Notes under the pieces: generated by a model | What the model saw: the letters and a program-made list of their open reading frames with translations, nothing else | What the model was told of the DNA's origin: nothing | Database searches by the model: none | Shown here: in pieces, positions 47,801 to 57,684 of the stretch | Numbering within the stretch: the first letter of the stretch is position 1 | How the letters are laid out: the number at the start of each line of letters is the position of its first letter | Origin: Voacanga thouarsii | Lineage: Eukaryota; Streptophyta; Magnoliopsida; Gentianales; Apocynaceae | Length of the DNA stretch: 64,000 nt | Direction of reading: 5' to 3' | Assembly (NCBI GenBank): GCA_026120185.1 | Contig: JANUWF010001783.1 | Location: 7,593,001 to 7,657,000 of the forward strand | Made by a program: the position numbers and the translations under genes

Positions 47801-48698
47801 AAAGAAGAAGTAATTACCTAAAAATAATTCAAAACCAAAAAGGAGTAATAAAAAGTCTAAAATAAAAATCTAAATAAAAACTAAATACTTCCACCACCTT
47901 TTGAAATTGAGAAATTGGAAATCAATTTGGACTTGTCGTTTTCTACTGAAGATTTTGCACTTGAAGCACAATTCTTGTGGGATTGGAATTTGCCTGAAAT
48001 CAGCTTCCAATCAAGCCGTGAGAAGGCTTCCTTTCTTTCAAGCCATGAAATTGTAGAAACCAAGCAACCGAAATCAACTTTGTTGCAATCGGCTCAGTCA
48101 AGCCGCAATCCCAAGCCCATCAGCCACCGAAATTTTGTTTTCGTTTTCATGTTGTTGCATTGGCTTGCTGAGCCGAATTCCGTCTACTTCGGTTGAAGAC
48201 CAAAGTTGCTCCCTTTTTCTTCTTGTTCTGTTGTCGACTCGCTTGCGCCATGAACTACCCAATTTTTCTACTGAAATTGTTAACTTTGTCTTCAATTGTT
48301 GCTTTTGTCCTTTTCTCAGCCACATTTGTTGACCGAAATGTCTTCCTTCGTTTTGCTATTGTCCTTTTCTTATTGTCGGCTCAATTGAGCCATCAAGCTG
48401 CACTTTCCTTTAATTTCAATTGCAATTGGCTTCATCTGTTCTCCTCTATTTCTTTGCTTTTTCTTGGTTCCTCCAGTGGCAGACTGGCGCCGGCTGTCCT
48501 TCTCGAGCTGGCACCGCTTCTATCATGAAAAATCACATAATTAGTTCTAATTTTCTCTTATTTTTATATAAAATTACAGAAAAGTATTTTTATAAGGGAA
48601 ATATCAAATAGGAAGGAATATGACTAGTTATTTCACAAATTGTATTACAAAATGACCTCAAATAATTAGGAAAAATATGACTAATTTAGGCCATATCA
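41880..48698 (-). mobile_element. Element C: LTR retrotransposon with non-coding interior (LARD-like)
   Basis: LTRs lie at 41880-43797 and 46768-48698 (TGATGTG...TATCA). They differ at nine of the first roughly 155 positions. A perfect target duplication ATAAC lies at 41875-41879 and 48699-48703. Just left of the right LTR, GTTCCCCGACAGCGGCGC is the complement of a primer-site-like TTTTTGGCGCCG tract. Just right of the left LTR, CATTCCCCCACAC is the complement of a purine tract. Both say the element runs on the minus strand. The 2.97 kb interior shows no gag or pol motif. It is inserted in the 3' LTR of B and is therefore younger than B. Confidence 0.92.
43798..46767 (-). other. Interior of element C
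   Basis: No conserved retrotransposon domain in either strand. A phrase containing CCCCCACACTTAAA.TGGACATTGTCC occurs twice (about 44921-44950 and 45141-45170). A GC-rich imperfect palindrome, GACCGGCGCTGGTTCCGGTC, lies at about 46229-46248. A polypurine-rich stretch covers 45950-46170. Confidence 0.6.
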
Positions 48699-49155
48699 AT
48701 AACTCGAGAGAGAATGAGTCTTATTTGAGATCAACCATTTAATTAGTGCAAGATTTGGATTTTCATTTAGCTAATTTTGGTATTTGATGTTGAGTTTAAT
48801 TTGGGAGATATTTGTCAAATACATGATTTATCTATTTTTCTTATTCTTTAGATGATTTTGGAACCTTGAGTGATCTTTCTTGCGTATGTGGGTTAGTGTT
48901 CTCCCTAGTCAAATAATCACTTTACATATATAATTTGATTGGCCAAATAATAAAATGAGAGCAAAATAGGGGTACTTACCATTTACCTTAGGATTCTTCG
49001 ATACTTAGTATTATAACTCTATATTACATGATAAGTATACTTATCTCTGTGTGTGTTGTGTGAGTAATTTTGGTATTTTAATTTAAACTTCTTTATTTTA
49101 GGTGATTTTGTAATAATACTTCCGAAGAGAAGCATACGCACACAAAACATGCATA
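48699..49155 (+). repeat. 3' LTR of element B, second part
   Basis: Starts with the ATAAC duplication, then continues the LTR exactly where 41879 stops (TCGAGAGAGAATGAGTCTT, matching 32840). Ends near 49155 before the ACAAT duplication. Confidence 0.8.
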
Positions 49156-49160
49156 ACAAT

Positions 49161-49379
49161 TCAATAGCATTAACTTGCAAACATTGATTTGAGATATGAT
49201 TATTTTTATTTTTTGTCCAAATGCATGAAAATATTCTACTTATTAATTAGGTTGTTTTATCTGACTAATATGAAATATGAACTACACCTTCATGCATGCA
49301 TTAATTCTAGATATTTCACCTCATTCTTTGTAGACTTCCAATTTATCCCATTAATGCAAAATATTCATAGATATAGTTT
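49161..49379 (-). other. Displaced upstream flank of microprotein copy 4
   Basis: Aligns with the sequence just upstream of copies 1 (about 17720-17940) and 3 (about 30640-30830): shared words are AATGCATGAAAAT.TTC, 'atgcattaattctagatattt' and 'gatatagttt'. It was contiguous with 31432-31689 before element B inserted, and is cut again at 49379 by LTR E. Confidence 0.65.
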
Positions 49380-50118
49380 TGTTAAAGTAATTGTCAAGGC
49401 AGAAGTTTGACAAGAAATTTTCACAATAATTATTGACAACACTAAAGAATCATTTTCTTGACATTGACAAGCTTTTGAAAACTGCTTAAAGGTAGTTTTG
49501 GCAATGTTTGATGCTGTGTGTTTTCTAGTTGGATTAGGAGAATGATTTTAGAAAATCTAGGAAGAATCTTGATAAAGATACTCTAAAGTTTATACAAAAG
49601 AAGATAAGTAATCTAAGTGAAATAAAAGCTGCAAAGATTTAGGAAACCTTTAGTAAATCTTTAGTAGTCTCCTAATTTGGTTAGGAAACAACCAACACTC
49701 TATTGCAACAGATATTTATATTCGACCAAATAGTTTCAGTAAAAGAATAGAGGAGCATAGAATTAAGTGAGAATCAATTATAGAGTACGTTGAGGCAATA
49801 GAGAAGGAATTCATGAATATATCTTGAGAGCTGTTGAAGCATGCACATTCACAAAAGCTTTTTGGTGTTCTTTGTTAAGGTCTGTTTCTGGGTTCAAGTT
49901 GATTGTTACAGTTAAATCATACTTCAAGAAAAACTTGAATCAACTTTCTTCAGATCAAACATCATCATGGTAGAAAGGTTTATGTGTCAATAAAGTACTG
50001 TTATGTTGAAGTAATAAAGATTGAAGGGACTTCAATCGGTGGAGTTGAGTCTAACAATGGTCTTCATGAAGTTTGATACATAGAATACTGGGAGTATGTT
50101 CTATTTGGATCCACCAGG

Positions 50119-51933
50119 TAGACCTGGCCATAGTTTTTGTTTTTGGTAGTTTAACCATGAATCGGAACTGTGGTCAAAAGTTATAAAACTATTGACCACA
50201 GTTCACAATTGAAACTATCAATCGGACCTACAGTTCATGATTCGATTACGGTTGGGGTTTTTCCCAATCACCACTGTCGATTTTTTTTTTAAAATTTATT
50301 CTCTTGCCACATGTCAGTATGTGACACTAATATGTGGCACATAAAAATAAAAAATAAATAAAATAAAAAGGGCCTACATCAATAGCCCAATATGATGGGC
50401 CATTGCTTATGCAACAGCCATATGAATTGGACCGTTGCATGCAATGGCCAGAATGTGCAATTTCTCTTCTTTTTTTCCTTCTTCCCCCCTCTATAAATAT
50501 TTCTTAATCCACCCTTCATTTTTACTATTTCTCTCAACTCTTTCAACTACCTTAATTCTCTCGATTCTCAATTTTAAATTATAATATATTGTCATTATAT
50601 TTATTTTTCTAGTTTTTAGGGAAAAAATTCTCATCCAAATAGCTCTAAGGGTGAGGGGAAAAAGAGTGCTAACTATGATCCAAATTTTCAATTGGAGACA
50701 TTTACTACTCCATCCAGTTATCAACCAGCCTCTGGCTTTGATCCAAAATATTTTTGGCGACATTTTCTCCTCCAACAACCGATCAACCAGTGCAAGTTAG
50801 TAGTGATGAAGAAGTTAAAGCTCAACAACAACATCCTTACATTAATACTTAAGAAATTATTTAATATCCTAGTGAAGTATGAACCGAGACTGAAATCGAA
50901 ATTACAACAAAAAAAGCACAAAAAAGGAATTTGTTATGTTCTCTAAGCATTTCATCATTACAACAATGCTATCTGGTGAAGTGAAAGTTAAGTATAATTA
51001 TTGCATTGTTACTCCTAAATTGTATACATTCAAGCTAGGAATGGGTTATGTTACGCTCTATTAACATCTAAAAAGGTACCATCCTTAAAAGTTCAGTTTG
51101 AATTTCAAACAACAACAAATTATTGGATACACTACTGCTACTTGTACTTCTCCTTCTATTAGTTTATTTAAATATTCTGATAAATTACAAAGAGAAGAAA
51201 TAGATAAAATGATAGTTGTAGAACAACTTACATTTAGTTTTGGTGAAAGATTTTGTTTTAATAAATATTATTAAAATGCATTAAAGCCTAATGCAATACG
51301 CATTTCCCATACTATCATCACACGTATACTTAAAAAATTACATAGAGAAAGTAAGAAATAATTATCTCAAATTTTTTTAGATTTGCCTCGTAAAGTTTCT
51401 TTATGTAGTGATATTTGAAGTGATCATTGGCAAACTCATTTTTATATGAGCATTACGTATTATGGATAGATAATGAATGGAATATTCAAAAACAATTACT
51501 TGTTTATAGGGACTTTGATAATCCGTACTTTACTGAAAATATTTGTCAATTGTTAATTGTTATTTTAGAAGAATATGATTTAATGAATAAAAATTTTTAG
51601 ATTTCTTTTGATAATACTAGTGCAAATAGTGCCTCAATTATTTGTTTTAGAAATTTAATTGAGTCAACTTCTGGATGTAAATTTTTTCATATTAGATGTA
51701 TATGACATATTTTAAACTTATGCGTACAAGATGATTTAAAAAACTTGATCTTCATATTAAATCAATAAAAGTGGCTTTTTTTTTTTTTTTTTATAGTCTA
51801 AGGCTACAATTAAAAAGAATGGAGCCAATTTTGTAGACATAATGATATGAAATTAAAATAATTTATAAGAGATGTTCCAGATAGATGGAATTCAACATAT
51901 GAATTGTTAAATGAATCTTTTCTATATGAAGAA

Positions 51934-51973
<40 letters not shown>

Positions 51974-53018
51974 CTTGCAAACAGAGCTGCTAGAATACGT
52001 TTATTTCCTCAACAATGAAATGTTTGTGAATGTATTTTAAATATTTAAAAAATATTTAATAATACTACTTATAATTTGTCTTATATTTATTATCCTACTT
52101 CACATTTAGTCATTTTAATGAATATTCTAATGATGTTTTTTGTCTCTTTGTATTAATTATATAAAAATTAAATGATTAAGATATTATTTAAAAATATTTG
52201 ATGTTAATTTAGTTGCTAGTGTCTTAATCTATGTATGAGAATTGATTGTTTATAAGATTATCTTACTTGCTATTATAATTCTTTATTTTTTAAAGATGGT
52301 GATGATGATGGTGGTGATAGTATGTAGTACTTAGGATCTTATATACCCTCCTGATATTTCTTGTATAATAGCTAATGTAAGAAATATTTTTTGTGACTTA
52401 TATCATGAATATTCTAGAAAGTATAGTTTAGGTGTCAAACAACTCAAAATATTTAAATTTCGACATCCAAATCTTCAAGGATTAAAAAAAGTAAAATTCC
52501 TCATGTTAGGAAGGTCAAAATGACTAAGAAGATCTTCAAGTTCTACAACAAAATTTGAATTATATCTAACTTGTTGGGAGTGGAAGGATACATGTGAAAG
52601 ATATGATGTCTTGAAGTGGTGGGCCAAAAATGGGAATAAATTCCGTGTTGTAGTATTAATGGCTAAAGAGATTCTTGTTGTTCCTGTTTCAACCGTTACA
52701 TAGAACAAACTTTTAGTGTTGGAAAAAAAATATTTTGAATGAAACTTGCTCATTAATGGCACTAGAGGTTGTTGAAGCTCAATCATGTTTAGATGATTGC
52801 ACTAAAATCAAAGATCATCAACAAGAAAATATGCAGTCGGACTTCAACAATTGTTTAGATGTAGATATTGAAGGAACTGTAAGTACAGTTGAGAGTGATA
52901 ACCATTAAAGGTAAGAAAATGTTAAAAGGTAAGAGAATTACGAGAGTTTTGATTCTTCTACACCCTAAGATGATACATAGATAGCTTAATTTTAGAAAAC
53001 TAAAATTAAGTTCAAGCT

Positions 53019-53070
<52 letters not shown>

Positions 53071-53322
53071 TTAACTATTTTTTAATCATTTTTATACTTT
53101 TTACATCCTAAAAGCTTTTTAAAAATTCAAAATAAATTCAATAAAATTCAAAAAAGGAAAAAAAAAAAAAAACCACAACCAACAAACCCGGTTCACCAAT
53201 TGTAAACTTAACTATTAACTACTAGTTTGGTTCAACTGCCAAATCGGAATTAGGGGTTAAGGTTGAAGTTTGCCATTTTAGCCAACTGTCAACTGCTAGC
53301 TTCACAACCGGGGCTACCTCTA
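50119..53322 (+). mobile_element. hAT transposon inserted in solo LTR E
   Basis: Left end TAGACCTGGCC and right-end complement TAGAGGTAGCCC form imperfect inverted repeats of hAT type. The 8-bp flanks CCACCAGG (50111-50118) and CAACTAGG (53323-53330) match at six positions. The empty site in the sister LTR near 28851 reads CCATCAGG, which explains both. It holds a decayed transposase. Confidence 0.82.
50660..52900 (+). pseudogene. hAT transposase (BED finger / RNase H-like / dimerisation), decayed
   Basis: In shifting + frames: a BED-like region with GEVKVKYNYC and HLKRYHP (about 50975-51080); YSDKLQREEIDKMIVVEQL and TFSFGERF (about 51175-51255); and RKVSLCSDI then HFYMSITYYG (about 51390-51470). 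Next come FDNTSANSASII and FFHIRCICHILNLC (about 51610-51720). The C-terminal hAT dimerisation block is ELDLYLTCWEWKD, YDVLKWWAKNGNKF and AKEILVVPVSTV (about 52540-52700). There are many stops, an (AT)n expansion at 51938-51970 and a T-run at 51777-51791. No function is expected. Confidence 0.85.
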
Positions 53323-53556
53323 CAACTAGGGATCACTTCGTGATTAAGATAAGTGCATTTTTTGTAACTTTATTAAAGTTTTAGTGAATCTTTTTCACTA
53401 GTCTTTGACCAATAGATATAGTCTTGCTAACAGTTGAATTGCGTTAACAATTTGCTATGTTTTGAACTTTTTATTTTTATTTATAAAACTAACACAACTA
53501 TAAAAGGGCAAGTTTAACAATAACACATAGATTGACAAACTAAACTACACAAGTTT

Positions 53557-54240
53557 AAAGTTTCCAATTGAAAATATTTTATTGCTTGAATGGTTATTCT
53601 CAGTTTGGTAAATCCATTATTAAGTCTATGCTTATTTATCATTACTAGGTTTAAGTCAAGTCTAGATATTTTGTATAACATGATCATATGAGATGTCATT
53701 ATGAAGTAACTTAATTATAAGAAAATAATTAATCTTAAAATTTTTTTGGATATGTCAATCCTTATGTTTTCCTTAGTACTTCTATCTTTCAAATCTAATC
53801 AAACCGCCGTCTTCTTCCTATTTTTCTTTTTTTCATTATTATACTCTGTATATGGATCTGATCCATTTTTTTCTCTCCAAGTTTAGAGTTATATGCTAAA
53901 ATTTTCAATTATTACTTCATAGGCCCTGCTAATGAATATTTATGTTCATCAAAATAAATTTAACAAAAACAAAAAGACTTCACTCTGAGTCCAATGGTTT
54001 GAAAATAAATAGATATAGGAAACTAAAGTCAACTGCTAATTCAACCGCGAACATCCTTTGTATTTTGTGCAACTTTAAATATGAGAAGTTAACAAGATTA
54101 ACACCCTAAAGTCAACATTCACTTTCTCACAAAATACATCAATTATATAACATGATGTACTTAGGAAAAAAAAAATTATATAATGTGATGTGATATACGA
54201 ATGACTTAAGGTTGTATTTGCTTATAAAATTCTATTCTCT
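53557..54240 (-). other. Further displaced upstream flank of microprotein copy 4, then spacer
   Basis: About 53557-53760 aligns with 30850-31045 upstream of copy 3 (shared: GTTTCCAATTG / GTCTCCAATGG, TCTCA.TT.GGTAAAT, 'tatgtcaatcc'). It was adjacent to 49379 before E inserted. Beyond 53770 I see only AT-rich spacer and an (AT)n tract at 54246-54290. Confidence 0.55.
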
Positions 54241-54243
54241 TAG

Positions 54244-54293
<50 letters not shown>

Positions 54294-54315
54294 ACACATA
54301 TATATATAACATACT

Positions 54316-56880
54316 TTTTTTTTTTATCAAAATGTAAATGATTAATATTGATCAAAAGATATTTACAGGGTAGCTTACTAGTTAACAGTCAAGAGAACTA
54401 TGAACTAGCAGTGGTCAATACAATTCTCAAAATTTGTCAGAACATTAGGGTATAAAGTAAAAATAACAGTGTACATGTGTTTTGATCCTTTTAGCAATTT
54501 CCAATGGTTGGCAAGCAACACCCTCAAACAGTGCTCTGTTATAGGCATTCCAGATGTAATATAGAGTGGCAAGCAAAGCAGTAGCCTTAGCCTTAGCAAT
54601 CCACGACTACCACGGTTGGTACGCCTGTACCACCGCTGGCAAGAGTTGGTCAAATTCATTACTTGAGGTAAGCCCAGCCAAACTTTAACTTCCTTCCAAA
54701 TAGTCGCAGAAACTGAGCACTTGAAAAATAAGTGGTTAGTCGTTTCCGGTAGTGCCTTACACAGTGGACAAGACAAGTCATCCAACAGGAAAACAAGTGC
54801 ATCCTTGGTCTTCAGCCGTCCCCTAGCACATAGCCAGGCCATGAATGAATGCTTGGGGGTTAGGCTCTATTTCCAAATAGTATTGGCTCAATAAACTTTC
54901 GATGAAGTAAACCTAAGGTAGTCATAAGCTTGAGAGGTGAACGAAGAGGTACCCATTGCCCAAGTGTGAAGAAGAACAGTGGCACTGTGAGAATCCCGTT
55001 CCCGTTCGAGGATCATATCTCTAATTTCCAACAGCCTACGAAACAGTGGGGAATGGTCCCTGTGATGTTCAATCTCCCAAACAGATCTACCCTTTGTGTA
55101 GTAGTGGTCCACCCATTTAACCCATAAGGATTGTTTTTCTGTATGTATATCCTAAATGATTCTAGTCAATAGCGCAACATTCTTAGTCTGTAAATGTTGC
55201 AATCCAAGGCCTCCCTCGTTTTTGGGAAGGCAAATGTCCTTCCAGGCAACCATTGACTTTTTGGAGTCCCACAAGAAATCTCGAGCCATCCTCTCCAATT
55301 GACTAATCACAGTAGACGGAGTAGGAAGGATGGATAACCAGAAACACTCAATCCCTTGAAGTATAGATTGGATAAGTTGGAGTCGCTAAGCAAAAGAAAG
55401 AGATAGTGCAGACCAACGACCAATGTAAGAGCCAATTCTATCCAGCAAGGGTCTGTAGCAAGAAAGGCGTATTCTACCAATCATGATTGGTAAGCCAAGG
55501 TAGCGAAATGGGAAGTGGCCAATGGGAATGCCCGTATTAGCCAGAATACCCTCCTGATCAGTGCTACTAAAACCAGCTAGATAAATATTAGATTTATCCC
55601 TGTTAATAGCGAGACCAGAGTAACAATTAAATTCCTCCAGACAATTAAGGAGAATCCGAATAGAAGAACGGTCACCCTTGGAAAACAGTATAATGTCATC
55701 AGCAAATGCAAGGTGAGTGATCCTTAAAGCCTCGCACTGGGGATGGTAGTGGAATGTAGTCCCAAGTGTGTGCACTTTGACGACACGAGAGAAATATTCT
55801 AAGCAAATGACAAACAACATAGGAGAAATCGGATCCCCTTGTCGAAGACCCTTTGCACCTCTAAAGAAACCCTGCACGGTCCCATTGATAGCAACTGAGA
55901 ATGATGTGGTAGTAACACATTGCTCAATCCAGTCCATGAAAAGATGCAGAAAACCCAATTCATTTAGTAAATCTAGTAAGAAAGTCCAGCTAACTGAGTC
56001 ATATACCTTCCTTAGGTCCACCTTAACCGTACACCGAGGAGAAACTTTTGTCCTACTATATGCCTGCATAAGCTCCTAAACCATTAGAATGTTGTCTACC
56101 ATGAGTCTGTCATGAATAAACGTTGTCTGGGAGATGTCCACAAGAAAAGGGAGAACACTTTTAAGTCTGTCTGTAAGAATTTTCGAAATGATCTTATACA
56201 CCACATTGCAGCAGGAAATAGGTTTATAGTCCCCCACCCTTTCCGCATGATTAGACTTAGGAACCAAAGTAATAACTGAATGGTTAATCTGCTTGAGGAT
56301 TCTACCAGATACAAAGAATTCCCTAACCGCATTACATAGACTCGGAGCAACTGTACCCCAAGATTTCTTGAAGAATAAGGCAGAGTAACCATTTGGCCCC
56401 ACTGCTTTGCAGTTACCAATGTCCCACAGGGCCATTTTAATATCCTGATTCGTAACCTCCCTAACCAAGTCAACCTTTGTATCATGAGGGACCATAGGTC
56501 TAGCACGAACATAATCCACATTGATGCGCTGGCACTGTACTCTAGTCTCCAGTAGTTTACGGTAGTATTCAACAAATTCCTAAGCTCATGCCTTTGGACT
56601 GTCTGTCATAGTACCATCTTCTTTGAGAATCGAAGCAATGAAGTTTCTTTTTTTGTTCAGTTTGACTATGTTAAAGAAGTAGTGTGTATTCTTGTCTGCT
56701 TGAGCCACATACTTCCCTTTTGCAAGTTGCCGATAGAACTTCATTTCTGTCTCCGCAAGATGCCAGGCTGATAGCGTACACTCCTTGTACCGTGCAATAA
56801 GGTCCATGTCCCCAGGGTTTCTAAGTAATTGCTCTTGTGCACTTTGGACAGCTCTGTTTGCTTGTTCAACACGAGCAGAT
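54316..56880 (-). mobile_element. 5'-truncated LINE (L1-type) with poly(A) tail
   Basis: The minus-strand element ends in an A-run (T-run at about 54316-54326) after TTGATCAATATTAATCATTT. It begins, 5'-truncated, at about 56880 next to a CA/TA microsatellite. It contains the region between endonuclease and reverse transcriptase, the reverse transcriptase, and zf-RVT. No RNase H domain is recognised before the tail. A target duplication could not be resolved because both flanks are microsatellite. Confidence 0.85.
54405..56860 (-). pseudogene. LINE reverse transcriptase, interrupted by stops
   Basis: Order on the minus strand: a connector with ETEMKFYRQLAKGKYVAQAD and NTHYFFNIVK (about 56750-56640); NCKAVGPNGYSALFFKKSWG (about 56420-56360); VITLVPKSNHAERVGDYKPI and SCCNVVYKIISKIL; and KVDLRKVYDSVSWTF. 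GLRQGDPISPMLFV and the catalytic FADDI (about 55700) are followed by INRDKSNIYLAG and FRYLGLPIM. Then come PLCKALPETTNHLFF and WKEV of the zinc-binding domain. TAG at 56076-56078 falls where Gln fits. More stops lie at 55386-55388 and near 54885. It could be restored by few changes but is not open now. Confidence 0.88.
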
Positions 56881-57013
56881 AGATGTATACATATATGTGT
56901 TACACACACACACACACACATATATATATATGTACATATATGTATATGTGTGTTACATACATATACATATATGTGTGTATGTATATGTGTAACACATAGT
57001 ATGTTACATACAT

Positions 57014-57054
<41 letters not shown>

Positions 57055-57062
57055 CGTGTGTA

Positions 57063-57101
<39 letters not shown>

Positions 57102-57120
57102 CATACTTATACATATGTAT
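56881..57120. repeat. Compound (CA/TG/TA)n microsatellite
   Basis: Alternating CA, TATA and TGTA repeats with an internal GTAACACATA / TGTGTTAC inverted pair. The same GTAACACATATATATA word occurs at 54291-54307 beside the LINE tail, suggesting the LINE landed inside this microsatellite. Confidence 0.9.
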
Positions 57121-57253
57121 ATATACTTCCAATCCTCTCTAGGTTTTCAAACCTCCATTGGTTTGTTGAAATTCCTTTGGAATGGCTTTGGGGTTTCATC
57201 CTTCTTAAATAGTACCTTAGTAGTAGTGTTGGGGTTCGAAAGTGGTGGTCTAG

Positions 57254-57284
<31 letters not shown>

Positions 57285-57500
57285 CTATCTATCTATCTAT
57301 CTATCCAAGGCACTTAAAACTCTTGATGTCCCTATTCCTTTGAGGCCTCTCCATGGCTTTTCCTTTGTCTTTGTTCCAACCTTCCCTAGGTTTCCAATCC
57401 TCTCTAGATTTTCAAGCCTCCCTTGGTTTGTTGAAATCCCTTTGGAATGGCTTAGGGACTTTATCCTTCTTAAATGATACCTTACTAGTAGTACATATAT
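57121..57500. repeat. Tandem duplication with roughly 260-bp period
   Basis: 'ccaatcctctctaggttttcaaacctcc...ggtttgttgaaatt' (57129-57215) is repeated at 57395-57475 with few differences. The copies are separated by (AT)n(ATCT)n at 57257-57303. No coding homology. Confidence 0.8.
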
Positions 57501-57684
57501 ATATGAAATTATATATGAAATTAGCGCTCTAAAGTCAACATTCACTTGATCACAAATATATGTGATTCACAAATGATCTTGATATTCACTTCATCGCAAA
57601 TAGCATTTGTTGTGATTCACAAATGATCTTGATATGGACATTTTTATATAAAAATATTCAATTGTGTTGAATAATAGTATTCTC

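Larger units (their letters stand above)
31690..49155 (+). mobile_element. Element B: Ty3-type LTR retrotransposon without pol, carrying nested element C
   Basis: The 5' LTR is 31690-33273 (TGATGAG...CGCATCA), followed by a primer-site-like TTTTTGGTGATATTGCTGGG. The 3' LTR starts at 40891 after the purine tract TATGGGGGAG and is split by element C into 40891-41879 and 48699-49155. Flanks AAAAT (31685-31689) and ACAAT (49156-49160) are a probable decayed target duplication. The internal region holds a broken Athila-like gag and a later ORF, with no protease, reverse transcriptase, RNase H or integrase. Without C it is about 10.6 kb. It disrupted the upstream region of microprotein copy 4. Confidence 0.85.
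49380..53551 (+). mobile_element. Element E: solo copia LTR split by a hAT transposon
   Basis: Starts TGTTAAAG and ends ACTACACA, with a perfect duplication AGTTT at 49375-49379 and 53552-53556. Without the hAT insert (50119-53322 plus one duplicated 8-mer) it is about 960 bp and aligns with the LTR fragment at 28270-29073. No internal retrotransposon sequence is present, so it is a solo LTR. It lies in the upstream flank of microprotein copy 4. Confidence 0.82.

Noticed and set aside
56900..57104. Open frames rich in His/Ile/Tyr/Val/Cys in both strands
   Set aside because: They are translations of the CA/TA microsatellite.
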